DNA of 27,373 nucleotides from Halieaceae bacterium (GTDB taxonomy: Bacteria > Pseudomonadota > Gammaproteobacteria > Pseudomonadales > Halieaceae), in contig DPGN01000004.1 of assembly GCA_003523185.1 (NCBI GenBank), positions 1 to 27,373 of the forward strand, written 5' to 3'. Positions 7,626 through 15,038 of this stretch are shown piece by piece. The notes under the pieces were generated by a model. It was not told where the DNA came from. It ran no database searches and was given only the letters and a program-made list of their open reading frames with translations. A program made the translations under genes and the position numbers. Within the stretch, counting starts at the first letter, position 1, and every line of letters starts with the position of its first letter.

Positions 7626-9800
7626 ATGTGGAATTGTCGTGATGGTATTTCTTCCAAGAAGCTCGCGCTGCTGATCGCAGTCGGTGGATTAGCCGCCTGT
7701 TCGGGTGAGCCGGTAGAGCAGTCGAGCGAGGCTTTCAGCGCGATGGCGGATGTCCATAACAACCCCGATGTTATCGCCAGCACAGCTGAGATCGATCAGC
7801 TCTTGATCGATCAGGATCCCGCAGGGAATTGGATGGCCAGCGTGTTTGATACGGACACCGTTTTGCTCGAGCGAGGTGGTCTGGACCAAACCGCCACTGC
7901 CGAAGGCGATACCCCGATACCTCAAGGACGAACGGCGTTTTACGGTGACTTACACGTCCACACCGAGTATTCCTTCGATGGTTATGCCATGGGGACACAG
8001 GCCACGCCCTATGATGCGTATCGCTTTGCCAAGGGGGAGGCTATCACCAACCCTGGCGGTTTCGAAATGCAGCTGTCACGGCCACTCGATTTTTATGCGG
8101 TGACTGACCATGCAATGTTTCTCGGATTGGCGAAAGCATCGGCCGAGACCGTCACCGAGTTTTCTAAAAATGATTTTGCCGCGCCGTATCACGGGTTGAA
8201 CGATCCGCATAACTACGACACCGATTTTTTCAGCATGATTAAACGGCTCGGGACCTTCGCTACTTTCCTGCCCAGTGCCGTGGGGAGTATTCGATCAGGC
8301 GAGATTGAACGGGGTGAGGTTCTTGGCGTCATTCGGTCAGCATGGGAGGACATCATTGCCGCCGCGGATGAGCACAATGATCCAGGGAACTTCACGACTT
8401 TCGTCGCCTACGAATACACGGCGTCGACCCAGGACATGGGTAACCTGCACCGGAATGTAATCTTCAAGGGCAGTGATCGTTTGCCTAGAGAGCCGTTTTC
8501 GCGGTTTCACTCGGTGAATCCTGAGGACCTGTGGGACTGGATGGATGATTTGCGGGCGATGGGTGTGGAGAGTTTGTCTATCCCACACAATTCGAACGGT
8601 TCGAATGGCCAAATGTTCAAGCTGGAAGATTGGGCCGGCGATCCGCTGGATGACGCCTACGCCGAACAGCGCATGCGCAACGAACCCGTTGTCGAAATCA
8701 CTCAGGTAAAAGGCACCTCCGAGACCCACCCACTTTTATCTACCCGCGATGAGTTTGCAGGCTTTGAGATCATGCCTTATCGGGTGGCAACCAATGCCTT
8801 GAGTGCGGTTAATGGATCCTACGCGCGAGAGGCGCTACTCAACGGGCTCGCCATTGAGCAAGCGGGCGGTGAAAACCCTTACAAGTTCGGTTTCATCGGC
8901 TCGAGCGATACCCACTCGGGTGCGGCTGCCATTGAAGAGGATAACTACGTTTCTAAGTTGGGTTTGCTGTCAAGCGAGGCCGTTCAACGCGGCTCGGTTC
9001 CGTACACAGGACTGGATGCGCAAACCTTTTACTGGGGAAGTCGTGTACTTGCCGTGACCAACCCATCGCCTCGCGGTGGTGCCGGATATTCGAAGATAAA
9101 CGGAGAGGTCTATATCAACGGTGCGACGCCTACCTTTGGTGCATCGGGACTCGCGGCAGCCTGGGCGGAAGAGAACACCCGAGATTCGCTGTATGCGGCG
9201 TTCAGACGAAAAGAGGTATTCGCAACCTCAGGTCCGCGTATTCAGATACGTTTTTTCGCCGGGGCTGAACTCGAGGAGTCGATGATGGCCTCGCCAGATG
9301 GGATTGATCGAGCGTATGAGGCCGGCGTGACCATGGGAGCGGATCTTCTACTTACAGAGGCAGGCGATGTCGCACCGAAATTCTTGGTCATGGCGTCAGC
9401 TGATCCATCCAGTGCTCCGCTGCAGCGTTTGCAAGTTATCAAGGGCTGGGTTGATGAAACTGGTGAGACACACGAGGACGTTATTGATGTTGCCTGTGCC
9501 AAAGGCGCTACGGTTGATCCTGAAACCAAGCGTTGCCCTGATAACGGGGCGCGTGTAGACATCTCAAGTTGCGCGATCAACCCGGAGACAGGAGACGCTC
9601 AGCTGTCAGCGCTATGGAGTGATCCGGAATTTGACCCAGAAGCTCGCGCCTTCTATTACGCACGTGTCATCGAGAATCCCACCTGTCGGTGGTCGACGTG
9701 GGACGCTATTCGCGCTGGAGTAGAGCCTCGGCCAGACTTGGCAAAAACGCTACAAGAGCGAGCCTGGTCTTCGCCCATCAATATCATTCCCGGTGATTAA
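7626..9800 (+). CDS. DUF3604 lipoprotein, PHP-like putative metal-dependent hydrolase
   Basis: 724 residues. The start ATG is followed by a lipoprotein signal with lipobox LAAC (Cys25). The domain opens with FYGDLHVHT (Asp108, His110, His112), then VTDHA (Asp161, His162), AYEYT (Glu263), IPHNSNG (His321) and GSSDTH (Asp428, His430). This is the pattern of metal ligands in PHP-type phosphoesterases, to which DUF3604 is related. The C-terminal quarter has four Cys (DVAC, RCPD, SSCA, PTCR) that could form disulfides outside the cytoplasm. DUF3604 proteins are abundant in marine proteobacteria; no substrate is established. A likely role is metal-dependent hydrolysis at the cell envelope. Confidence 0.9.
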   Translation: MWNCRDGISSKKLALLIAVGGLAACSGEPVEQSSEAFSAMADVHNNPDVIASTAEIDQLLIDQDPAGNWMASVFDTDTVLLERGGLDQTATAEGDTPIPQGRTAFYGDLHVHTEYSFDGYAMGTQATPYDAYRFAKGEAITNPGGFEMQLSRPLDFYAVTDHAMFLGLAKASAETVTEFSKNDFAAPYHGLNDPHNYDTDFFSMIKRLGTFATFLPSAVGSIRSGEIERGEVLGVIRSAWEDIIAAADEHNDPGNFTTFVAYEYTASTQDMGNLHRNVIFKGSDRLPREPFSRFHSVNPEDLWDWMDDLRAMGVESLSIPHNSNGSNGQMFKLEDWAGDPLDDAYAEQRMRNEPVVEITQVKGTSETHPLLSTRDEFAGFEIMPYRVATNALSAVNGSYAREALLNGLAIEQAGGENPYKFGFIGSSDTHSGAAAIEEDNYVSKLGLLSSEAVQRGSVPYTGLDAQTFYWGSRVLAVTNPSPRGGAGYSKINGEVYINGATPTFGASGLAAAWAEENTRDSLYAAFRRKEVFATSGPRIQIRFFAGAELEESMMASPDGIDRAYEAGVTMGADLLLTEAGDVAPKFLVMASADPSSAPLQRLQVIKGWVDETGETHEDVIDVACAKGATVDPETKRCPDNGARVDISSCAINPETGDAQLSALWSDPEFDPEARAFYYARVIENPTCRWSTWDAIRAGVEPRPDLAKTLQERAWSSPINIIPGD

Positions 9801-9807
9801 TAGCGCC

Positions 9808-10674
9808 TCAGCTATCGATCAAACTGAGTATCAATTCATCACCCACTTTTAGGTGCGCGAGCTGGTCTAGCGACTGGCTTGCGCATTGCAACACGCGTGG
9901 ATAGCCACCGATGGTTTGCCCATCTCTCATCAAGATGATCGCCTGCCCACCATGGGTGAGTTGGACGGTTCCGGGCTGAACACCCGAGGACACCATTTCA
10001 ACGCGACGCTTATCCTCGCGCAGTTGGACTTGGGTGTTAGTGCGCAAACCAACTCGGTTCGATGGATCGATCACTCGGATGCGCTTGGACAGGAGCTGCG
10101 CTCGGCCATGTTCGTCCAGCCACTCGTACTCAGGGCCTGGTGATACCCTGATGATATCGCTAGGTGGTTGAGGCGGAAGCAGCGTGGACGGCCAAGGTTC
10201 TACTGACCTATCTCGTGTCTCTAGAATATCGCCTCTGATCCAGATTGCGCCTGGCACGAGCTCATGACTTCCGATCCTGAGGGCGCTTGCGCTTCCCAAC
10301 CAACGCTCAGCGCGCCACTCGCCTGAGACTGATAGGTAGGCGCGACATCCGTTTTCTGATGATTTGATTACGAGCTCGTCTCCCGGGTTGACCGAGATTG
10401 GAAGCAGCGCACGCTGCGGTTCACCATTAAGCAGCAGATCAAAACCACTTCCGATAAGCGCAACTCGTCCGCCTTCAAGGCAGCGTAAATGCGGTCCGGA
10501 GAGCGTGACCTCCAAAACCGGCGCGCCGAGGGCGTTCCCTACTAAATGATTCGCGTACCGCATGGCACTCCTATCGAGCGCACCTCCGGAGGGTACGCCC
10601 ATATGCGTATGGCCAGGCCGCCCCAAATCTTGAGTAGTGGTTCTTAAGCCGCTCGTGACGAACTGGAGTTTCAT
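9808..10674 (-). CDS. pxpC: 5-oxoprolinase subunit C (biotin-dependent carboxyltransferase/KipA family)
   Basis: 288 residues. GRPGHTHMGVPSGGALDRSAMRYAN (residues about 18-42; key motif GVPSGGALD) is the hallmark of the KipA/allophanate-hydrolase-subunit-2 family. With PxpA and PxpB it forms the ATP-dependent enzyme that opens 5-oxo-L-proline to glutamate in the cytoplasm. The start shares ATGA (10671-10674) with the stop of pxpB, so the subunits are translationally coupled. It is the last gene of the minus-strand operon and ends seven bases from the DUF3604 gene. Confidence 0.94.
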   Translation of the reverse strand: MKLQFVTSGLRTTTQDLGRPGHTHMGVPSGGALDRSAMRYANHLVGNALGAPVLEVTLSGPHLRCLEGGRVALIGSGFDLLLNGEPQRALLPISVNPGDELVIKSSENGCRAYLSVSGEWRAERWLGSASALRIGSHELVPGAIWIRGDILETRDRSVEPWPSTLLPPQPPSDIIRVSPGPEYEWLDEHGRAQLLSKRIRVIDPSNRVGLRTNTQVQLREDKRRVEMVSSGVQPGTVQLTHGGQAIILMRDGQTIGGYPRVLQCASQSLDQLAHLKVGDELILSLIDS

Positions 10675-11405
10675 CGACGGGTCGCCTGCTTGATCACTGA
10701 TGCGATGGGTCGCTGTTCCAACGCTTCAAATACCTCGGGATTGACGGCTTCAAAGCGGATTCGATCGTTGGCTTGGAATAGCGCTGGCGGGTCAGCCTGA
10801 GTTTGGAAGACAGTGAAGGGCAGCCGACCTATGATCCGCCATCCGCCCGGTGAGTCGAAGGGATAAATGCCGGCTTGAGTACCGGCAATGGCAATCGATG
10901 AGGCAGGCACAGTTGCTCGCGGATCCCGCAGGCGGTTGCAGTACAGTGCGTCTGGAAGATTCCCTAAGTAAGTGAAGCCCGGAAGAAAACCAACCGCATG
11001 GACGCGATATTCCGCAGCGCAAAAGCAATCAACGATGGACTGCCAGTCTTGCGATAGCTCCGTTTCGAGTGCGGCGCAGTCGAGCGCGTAGGGCGCGTCG
11101 AAGCATGCCGGAATAGACCACTGATTTCCCTTCGGTATGTCTTGGACGTTTATGGTATCTGCGATGGCATGGATCTCGGTCTGCAGGACTGGGTGTTGCG
11201 TTCGCTCTGGCTCAAAACTGACGAGCAGGCTGTTGTAGCTTGGCGTTGTTTGGGTGATACCGCGGATACACTGTTGCGAGAGTTGAGCATTCAGGGCCAT
11301 GACGATGTCGCTTGACGCATCGGTGTTTCCGGCATCGATATCGACGAGTAGGGCTGAATCACCGAAGGGGCGAATCGCCATCTTAAATGCGAGAGATAGG
11401 GTCAT
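10671..11405 (-). CDS. pxpB: 5-oxoprolinase subunit B (KipI family)
   Basis: 244 residues. The family motifs VGFLPGFTYLGNLP and RDPRATVPASSIAIAG, and SPGGWRIIGR near the C-terminus, mark the KipI/allophanate-hydrolase-subunit-1 family. In Bacillus the homologue was first described as a KinA inhibitor, but the conserved role is as a 5-oxoprolinase subunit. The start ATG at 11405 is fixed by the ATGA overlap with the end of pxpA; an internal ATG eight codons later is less likely. Confidence 0.94.
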   Translation of the reverse strand: MTLSLAFKMAIRPFGDSALLVDIDAGNTDASSDIVMALNAQLSQQCIRGITQTTPSYNSLLVSFEPERTQHPVLQTEIHAIADTINVQDIPKGNQWSIPACFDAPYALDCAALETELSQDWQSIVDCFCAAEYRVHAVGFLPGFTYLGNLPDALYCNRLRDPRATVPASSIAIAGTQAGIYPFDSPGGWRIIGRLPFTVFQTQADPPALFQANDRIRFEAVNPEVFEALEQRPIASVIKQATRR

Positions 11406-12160
11406 GTTGCGCCGATGGTTAGACCGCGGGCGATCAGGTGGTTACTGATGAGCGTTAGATGTTCTAACGCACCCGGTGTGTCGCTGTGGACGCAAATGCT
11501 TTGAGCTTGCAGTGGTAGCCACTTACCGTTGATAGATTCGACTCGCGCATGCTCAACGATCGACATGATTTGCGCTACCGCTGTCTCGGGCTCGGTAATC
11601 ACAGCGCCATTTTGTGATCGTGGACTTAGCTGGCCGTCATCGGCATAACGTCGATCGGCAAACGCCTCGCCAAGAAACGGCATAGCCAGATCCTCACAGA
11701 TCGGGCTGCAATGACTCCCAGCTAGCCCCATAATTTTCAGCGTCGGATCAAACTCTTTAATTGTCGTCACGACAAGTGATGTCAGCTCAGCATCTCGCGC
11801 CATGTCGTTGTAGAGCGCGCCGTGAGGTTTTACGAAGCTCAATTCGCCACCTAGCTCAGTGACAATGGCCTTGAGTGCAGCGGTCTGCTCGGTTATCGCT
11901 GCGGACAGTGCGTTCCCTGAAATCGACATTGACTGGCGACCGAAGTTTTCTCGATCTGGATAGGAGGGGTGTGCGCCAATTCGCAGTCCGGCATCCAGTG
12001 CTGACGCCGCCGTTTGTCTCATGGTGTGTTCAGATCCGGCATGCCCACCACAAGCGATGGAACAGCTACTAATAAAGCGCATTAATTCGCGATCTAGCGC
12101 GGCATTGGCCTCGGTTTCACCTTCACCCATGTCGCAATTCAAATCGATGTGTCGCGACAT
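11402..12160 (-). CDS. pxpA: 5-oxoprolinase subunit A (LamB/YcsF family)
   Basis: 252 residues, close to the usual 245-255. The N-terminal DLNCDMGEG, SIACGGHAG (residues 34-42), GAHPSYPDRENFGR (62-75) and VKPHGALYND are the conserved blocks of the YcsF/PxpA family. It is the first of the three 5-oxoprolinase subunits. It starts one base after the stop of the transporter gene, and GGATGGCTCTGAG before the ATG can serve as ribosome-binding site. The pathway recycles 5-oxoproline, a spontaneous breakdown product of glutamine and glutamyl compounds, to glutamate. Confidence 0.95.
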   Translation of the reverse strand: MSRHIDLNCDMGEGETEANAALDRELMRFISSCSIACGGHAGSEHTMRQTAASALDAGLRIGAHPSYPDRENFGRQSMSISGNALSAAITEQTAALKAIVTELGGELSFVKPHGALYNDMARDAELTSLVVTTIKEFDPTLKIMGLAGSHCSPICEDLAMPFLGEAFADRRYADDGQLSPRSQNGAVITEPETAVAQIMSIVEHARVESINGKWLPLQAQSICVHSDTPGALEHLTLISNHLIARGLTIGAT

Positions 12161-12161
12161 C

Positions 12162-13370
12162 TCAGAGCCATCCTACAGCCAGCAAGATACTGCGTAAGCC
12201 GAGCATGAGTGTGATACCCACCACCAGGCATCCCAGAAGATTCTGCGCCGCGTTATTTGAGCGCTCGCCAAGGAGCGTTTTATCGTTCGAAACCCAAAGT
12301 ATGAAGATTGCGATAATTGGCAGCAGCGCACCATTCGCTATTTGCGCCAGCAGAATCAGTTGCAGCGGTTTTACGCTCAGGCTGGCGAATAGAACACCGA
12401 TGACAATCACGGACTGCCAGGTCCAGCGAAAAACCCGATCTTTCAATTCGGGGTCTAACTTGACGATCTCAGTGACAGCATAGCCTGCAGCAAGTGGTGC
12501 GGTGATAGCGGACGACAATCCCGCCGCCAAGAAACCAGTGGCGAGAAAGATGCTGGATGAGTCACCCAGTAATGGAGCCAGCGTGGGTGCTAGGTCGTTT
12601 AGCGATGTCACAGACGTCCCCGCACCATGAAGTGCGGCAGCTGCCGTTATTACAATGCATAAAGTGATAAGGCCTCCACCAATGACCGAGACAGTAATGT
12701 CACGTCGTGCCTCGTTTAACGTCACGCCCTGTGCGACATGACGTTTCAGCGTCGAGGCGTGCAAGAACAGGTTGTAGGGTACGACCGTCGTCCCGATGAG
12801 ACCGACTACAACTAACGCGCCATTTTCGGGGATGCTCGGTGTCATCAGGCCTTTAATGATTTCAGTGATAGGGGGTGCGACCACAATGGCGGTGCTGGCG
12901 AAGACCAGCGCCATGCAGATGACCAAGCCAATCAGAACGCGCTCGATTAAGTGAAACTTCTCAGACGCCAAAAGCGCGAAGGCGATCAAGCCAATAAATA
13001 CGCTCCAAAGATTGATGTCCATGAAGCTGACAGCGGGTAGTCCAGCAGCAGCGCCTGTGATGTTGCCGGCTTCATAGGCGGCATTGCCAATAAATATGGC
13101 ACAAATGACCAGAACTGCCACGGGAATATACAGGCCGCTCTTCTGCGTCTTCTGCAAAATGGCATCACCCAGTCCTAGTTTGCCAATCACGCCCAAGCGG
13201 CAGGTCATCTCTTGGAGCACCAGGGTAGCTACTACCGAGAACGCGACGGCCCACAGCAACGCAAAACCAAAGTTACCACCGGCCAGCGTGGCGGTAGTGA
13301 CAGTGCCGGGTCCTATGAAGGCCGCCGCGACCATGGCGCCGGGACCAAATTTTTGTCGCGAATGACTCAT
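12162..13370 (-). CDS. NRAMP-family transporter lacking the metal-binding motifs; putative 5-oxoproline (or related) transporter
   Basis: 402 residues from the ATG at 13370. The frame extends to 13466, but that extension (MRAIHRRIHIF...) looks non-membrane and unlike the family. About eleven hydrophobic segments are visible, as in LeuT-fold NRAMP proteins. The first-helix motif reads IGPGTVTT (residues 19-26) instead of the metal-binding DPGN, and the sixth-helix motif reads VVPYN (196-200) instead of MPH. All the classical Mn/Fe ligands are thus absent. The gene is first in an operon with pxpABC. In Bacillus subtilis the NRAMP-like ycsG similarly lies with ycsF (pxpA) and kipIA. I infer an organic substrate, most simply 5-oxoproline. 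The fold is secure, the substrate is not. Confidence 0.85.
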   Translation of the reverse strand: MSHSRQKFGPGAMVAAAFIGPGTVTTATLAGGNFGFALLWAVAFSVVATLVLQEMTCRLGVIGKLGLGDAILQKTQKSGLYIPVAVLVICAIFIGNAAYEAGNITGAAAGLPAVSFMDINLWSVFIGLIAFALLASEKFHLIERVLIGLVICMALVFASTAIVVAPPITEIIKGLMTPSIPENGALVVVGLIGTTVVPYNLFLHASTLKRHVAQGVTLNEARRDITVSVIGGGLITLCIVITAAAALHGAGTSVTSLNDLAPTLAPLLGDSSSIFLATGFLAAGLSSAITAPLAAGYAVTEIVKLDPELKDRVFRWTWQSVIVIGVLFASLSVKPLQLILLAQIANGALLPIIAIFILWVSNDKTLLGERSNNAAQNLLGCLVVGITLMLGLRSILLAVGWL

Positions 13371-13519
13371 GACTGTGAAGTATGTATCTCCATTTTGTGC
13401 GGCTCCCAGTCTAGCTCGAACCGACCGGTGCTGAAAAATGTGGATGCGTCGATGAATCGCCCGCATTTCGCCGGGTTCTGGTTTAGACTAGCGCTTCACT
13501 GATCATGCAGGAGCTAGGC

Positions 13520-14236
13520 ATGGGGCGCGCCTACCAAAACCGCAAACAGTCGATGGCCAAAACAGCAGCGATGAAGACCGCTGTTTACTCGAGGTACAGC
13601 CGCGAAATTTACATGGCGGCGAAAGGCGGTGGTACCGATCCTTCAGCAAATCTGACGCTGCGCTCGCTGATCGACAGAGCAAAGAAAGATCAGGTCCCGT
13701 CGCATGTGATCGAGAAGGCGATAGATAAGGCGAGCTCGGGTGTCGGTGAAGATTTTCAAATTGCTCGTTACGAGGGGTTTGGCCCCGGTGGCACGATGCT
13801 GCTGGTCGACTGCCTAACCGATAACGCTAACCGAACCATTGGTGAGGTGCGTCCCGCCTTTACCAAAGGCAAAGGGAAGATGGGTACACCCGGGACCGTT
13901 GCGCACATGTTCGAGCACGCGGCGGTGTTCGTCTTCAAAGGGGATGAAGAGGCTGTGCTTGAGTGCCTCATTATGGCCGACGTTGACGTGCTGGAAGTTG
14001 AGAGCGAAGAGGACAGGGTTACCGTGATAGCGCCCAACACCGAGTTCGCCAAGGCGCGTAACGCCTTAACGGCCGAATACGCCGATATCGATTTCGATGT
14101 GGATGAAATCCAGTTTGTACCTAAAGGAGAGACCGTCATCACGGGCGAGGATGTAGAGCAGTTTGAGAAACTTCTCGACTTACTCAATAACTGCGAGGAC
14201 GTTCAAAACGTCTTCCATGACGCCAAGTACGATTAG
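13520..14236 (+). CDS. yeeN: YebC/PmpR family protein, YeeN type
   Basis: 238 residues, exactly the length of E. coli YeeN as I recall it. The start ATG at 13520 has CAGGAG six bases upstream; an earlier in-frame ATG at 13505 has no such site. Family motifs are MGRAYQNR at the start, SREIYMAAKGGGTDP, QVPSHVIEKAIDKA, RYEGFGPGGTM, NRTIGEVR and the acidic C-terminus ending in EDVQNVFH. YebC/TACO1 proteins were annotated as transcription regulators, and more recent work ties them to translation, in particular relief of ribosome stalling. It acts in the cytoplasm. It is divergent from the transporter gene with 149 bases between starts. Confidence 0.92.
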   Translation: MGRAYQNRKQSMAKTAAMKTAVYSRYSREIYMAAKGGGTDPSANLTLRSLIDRAKKDQVPSHVIEKAIDKASSGVGEDFQIARYEGFGPGGTMLLVDCLTDNANRTIGEVRPAFTKGKGKMGTPGTVAHMFEHAAVFVFKGDEEAVLECLIMADVDVLEVESEEDRVTVIAPNTEFAKARNALTAEYADIDFDVDEIQFVPKGETVITGEDVEQFEKLLDLLNNCEDVQNVFHDAKYD

Positions 14237-14249
14237 TTAACCCTCGCAA

Positions 14250-14687
14250 TTAACTGTCAAAGGTGGCGAATAGATCGTCATCATTGGCGAAGCTTTTGAA
14301 TTCCAAGGCGTAACCATTCGGGTCTTGAACAAAGACGGTACGCTGTTCGCCGGGTGTTCCTTCAAACCTGATACTCGGCTCAATAATCATTGTCACCTTT
14401 CCCTGAATGCGCTCACACAGGGTGCCGTGAGCATCTGGTGTTAGCACGACGCCAAAGTGGGGAATAGGAACGCTGTGGGCATCCACTGGATTGTGGGATT
14501 GGGGCAAGGGGCCAGCACCTGTCACGTGGAATACCAGCTGATGACCAAAAAAATCGAGATCTATCCAGTCATCACTGGTTCGTCCTGTCTCGCAACCCAA
14601 AATATCGCAATAAAAAAGACGGGTTAGTTCCAGGTCCTCGGTAGGCAACGCTAGATGAAAAGGGCGAACGTTCACTGAATGCTCCAT
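14250..14687 (-). CDS. VOC family (glyoxalase/dioxygenase-like) protein
   Basis: 145 residues, one VOC module pair. PFHLALPTEDLELTRLFYCDILG (residues about 9-31) is the first beta-alpha-beta unit with His11. VPIPHFGVVL holds His77, and VQDPNGYALEFKSF holds Glu129 at the end of the second module. These positions fit the metal-binding triad of glyoxalase I/extradiol-type enzymes. The reaction is unknown; a dioxygenase or lyase is possible. It converges on yeeN with 13 bases between the stops, so there is little room for a terminator. It is transcribed away from the acyl-CoA operon. Confidence 0.85.
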   Translation of the reverse strand: MEHSVNVRPFHLALPTEDLELTRLFYCDILGCETGRTSDDWIDLDFFGHQLVFHVTGAGPLPQSHNPVDAHSVPIPHFGVVLTPDAHGTLCERIQGKVTMIIEPSIRFEGTPGEQRTVFVQDPNGYALEFKSFANDDDLFATFDS

Positions 14688-14777
14688 TTGTGTGAGGTAG
14701 ACGGTGAGGTCAGATCAACGGTCTGGCATCACCGGCCGGGAAAGCCCTAGTGTAAGTGCTACCGACCCTCTCCGTCA

Positions 14778-14810
14778 GTAGCGGCAGGCCCCGCTAAAGA
14801 CGGGCTTGCC
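14778..14810 (+). repeat. REP-like hairpin: GTAG tetranucleotide plus bulged palindrome
   Basis: GTAG (14778-14781) is followed by the left arm GGCAGGCCCCG (14783-14793), the loop CTAAAGA, and the right arm CGGGCTTGCC (14801-14810). The stem has ten pairs, one of them a G-T wobble, and one bulged C. A 5' GTAG followed by a bulged palindrome is the layout of REP elements mobilised by RAYT transposases. No T-run follows, so it is not a classical intrinsic terminator. I see only one copy in this window, so the REP call is tentative. Confidence 0.35.
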
Positions 14811-14916
14811 ACTGCGCTCAGTCGTCATCACTTTTGCACACCACTAAGGCCAAAGCTTGCATGAAGGCTGAAATGAACGCGGGTGAGGAGATTCAGTGCA
14901 TGGATTCAAAACATTC

Positions 14917-14957
14917 TTGTGAGTCAAAAAAACATACTGTATGTTCAAATCACAGTA
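14917..14957 (+). promoter_or_regulatory. Candidate promoter with overlapping palindromic operator upstream of the acyl-CoA operon
   Basis: AACATAC-T-GTATGTT (14931-14945) is a perfect 7-base inverted repeat around one base. A second inverted repeat, TACTGT (14935-14940) with ACAGTA (14952-14957), overlaps it. A possible sigma-70 promoter has -35 TTGTGA (14917-14922), a 17-base spacer and -10 TATGTT (14940-14945), so the palindrome would cover the -10. That arrangement suits a TetR/FadR/PsrA-like repressor responding to an acyl-CoA. The palindrome is directly visible. The promoter and regulator type are inferred, and no regulator gene is in the window. Confidence 0.5.
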
Positions 14958-15038
14958 AGTGGCGCGGAAATAGGTAGTAAACCCTGCGTCCTTGAATCAC
15001 TCAAAGAGCCGAACATAACGTCATAAAAGGGGTAGGTT

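Larger units (their letters stand above)
14688..15038. other. 351-base intergenic region between VOC gene and acyl-CoA operon
   Basis: No open reading frame of coding character is seen. It holds a strong imperfect hairpin at 14783-14810 and, nearer the operon, a candidate promoter with an embedded palindrome at 14917-14957. Control elements for the divergent VOC gene and for the seven-gene operon must both lie here. Apart from those elements I see nothing distinctive. Confidence 0.7.

Noticed and set aside
14937..14955. Possible LexA box (CTGT ... ACAG)
   Set aside because: Spacing between the half sites is 11 bases, not the 8 required for the LexA consensus, and the downstream gene is not an SOS gene.
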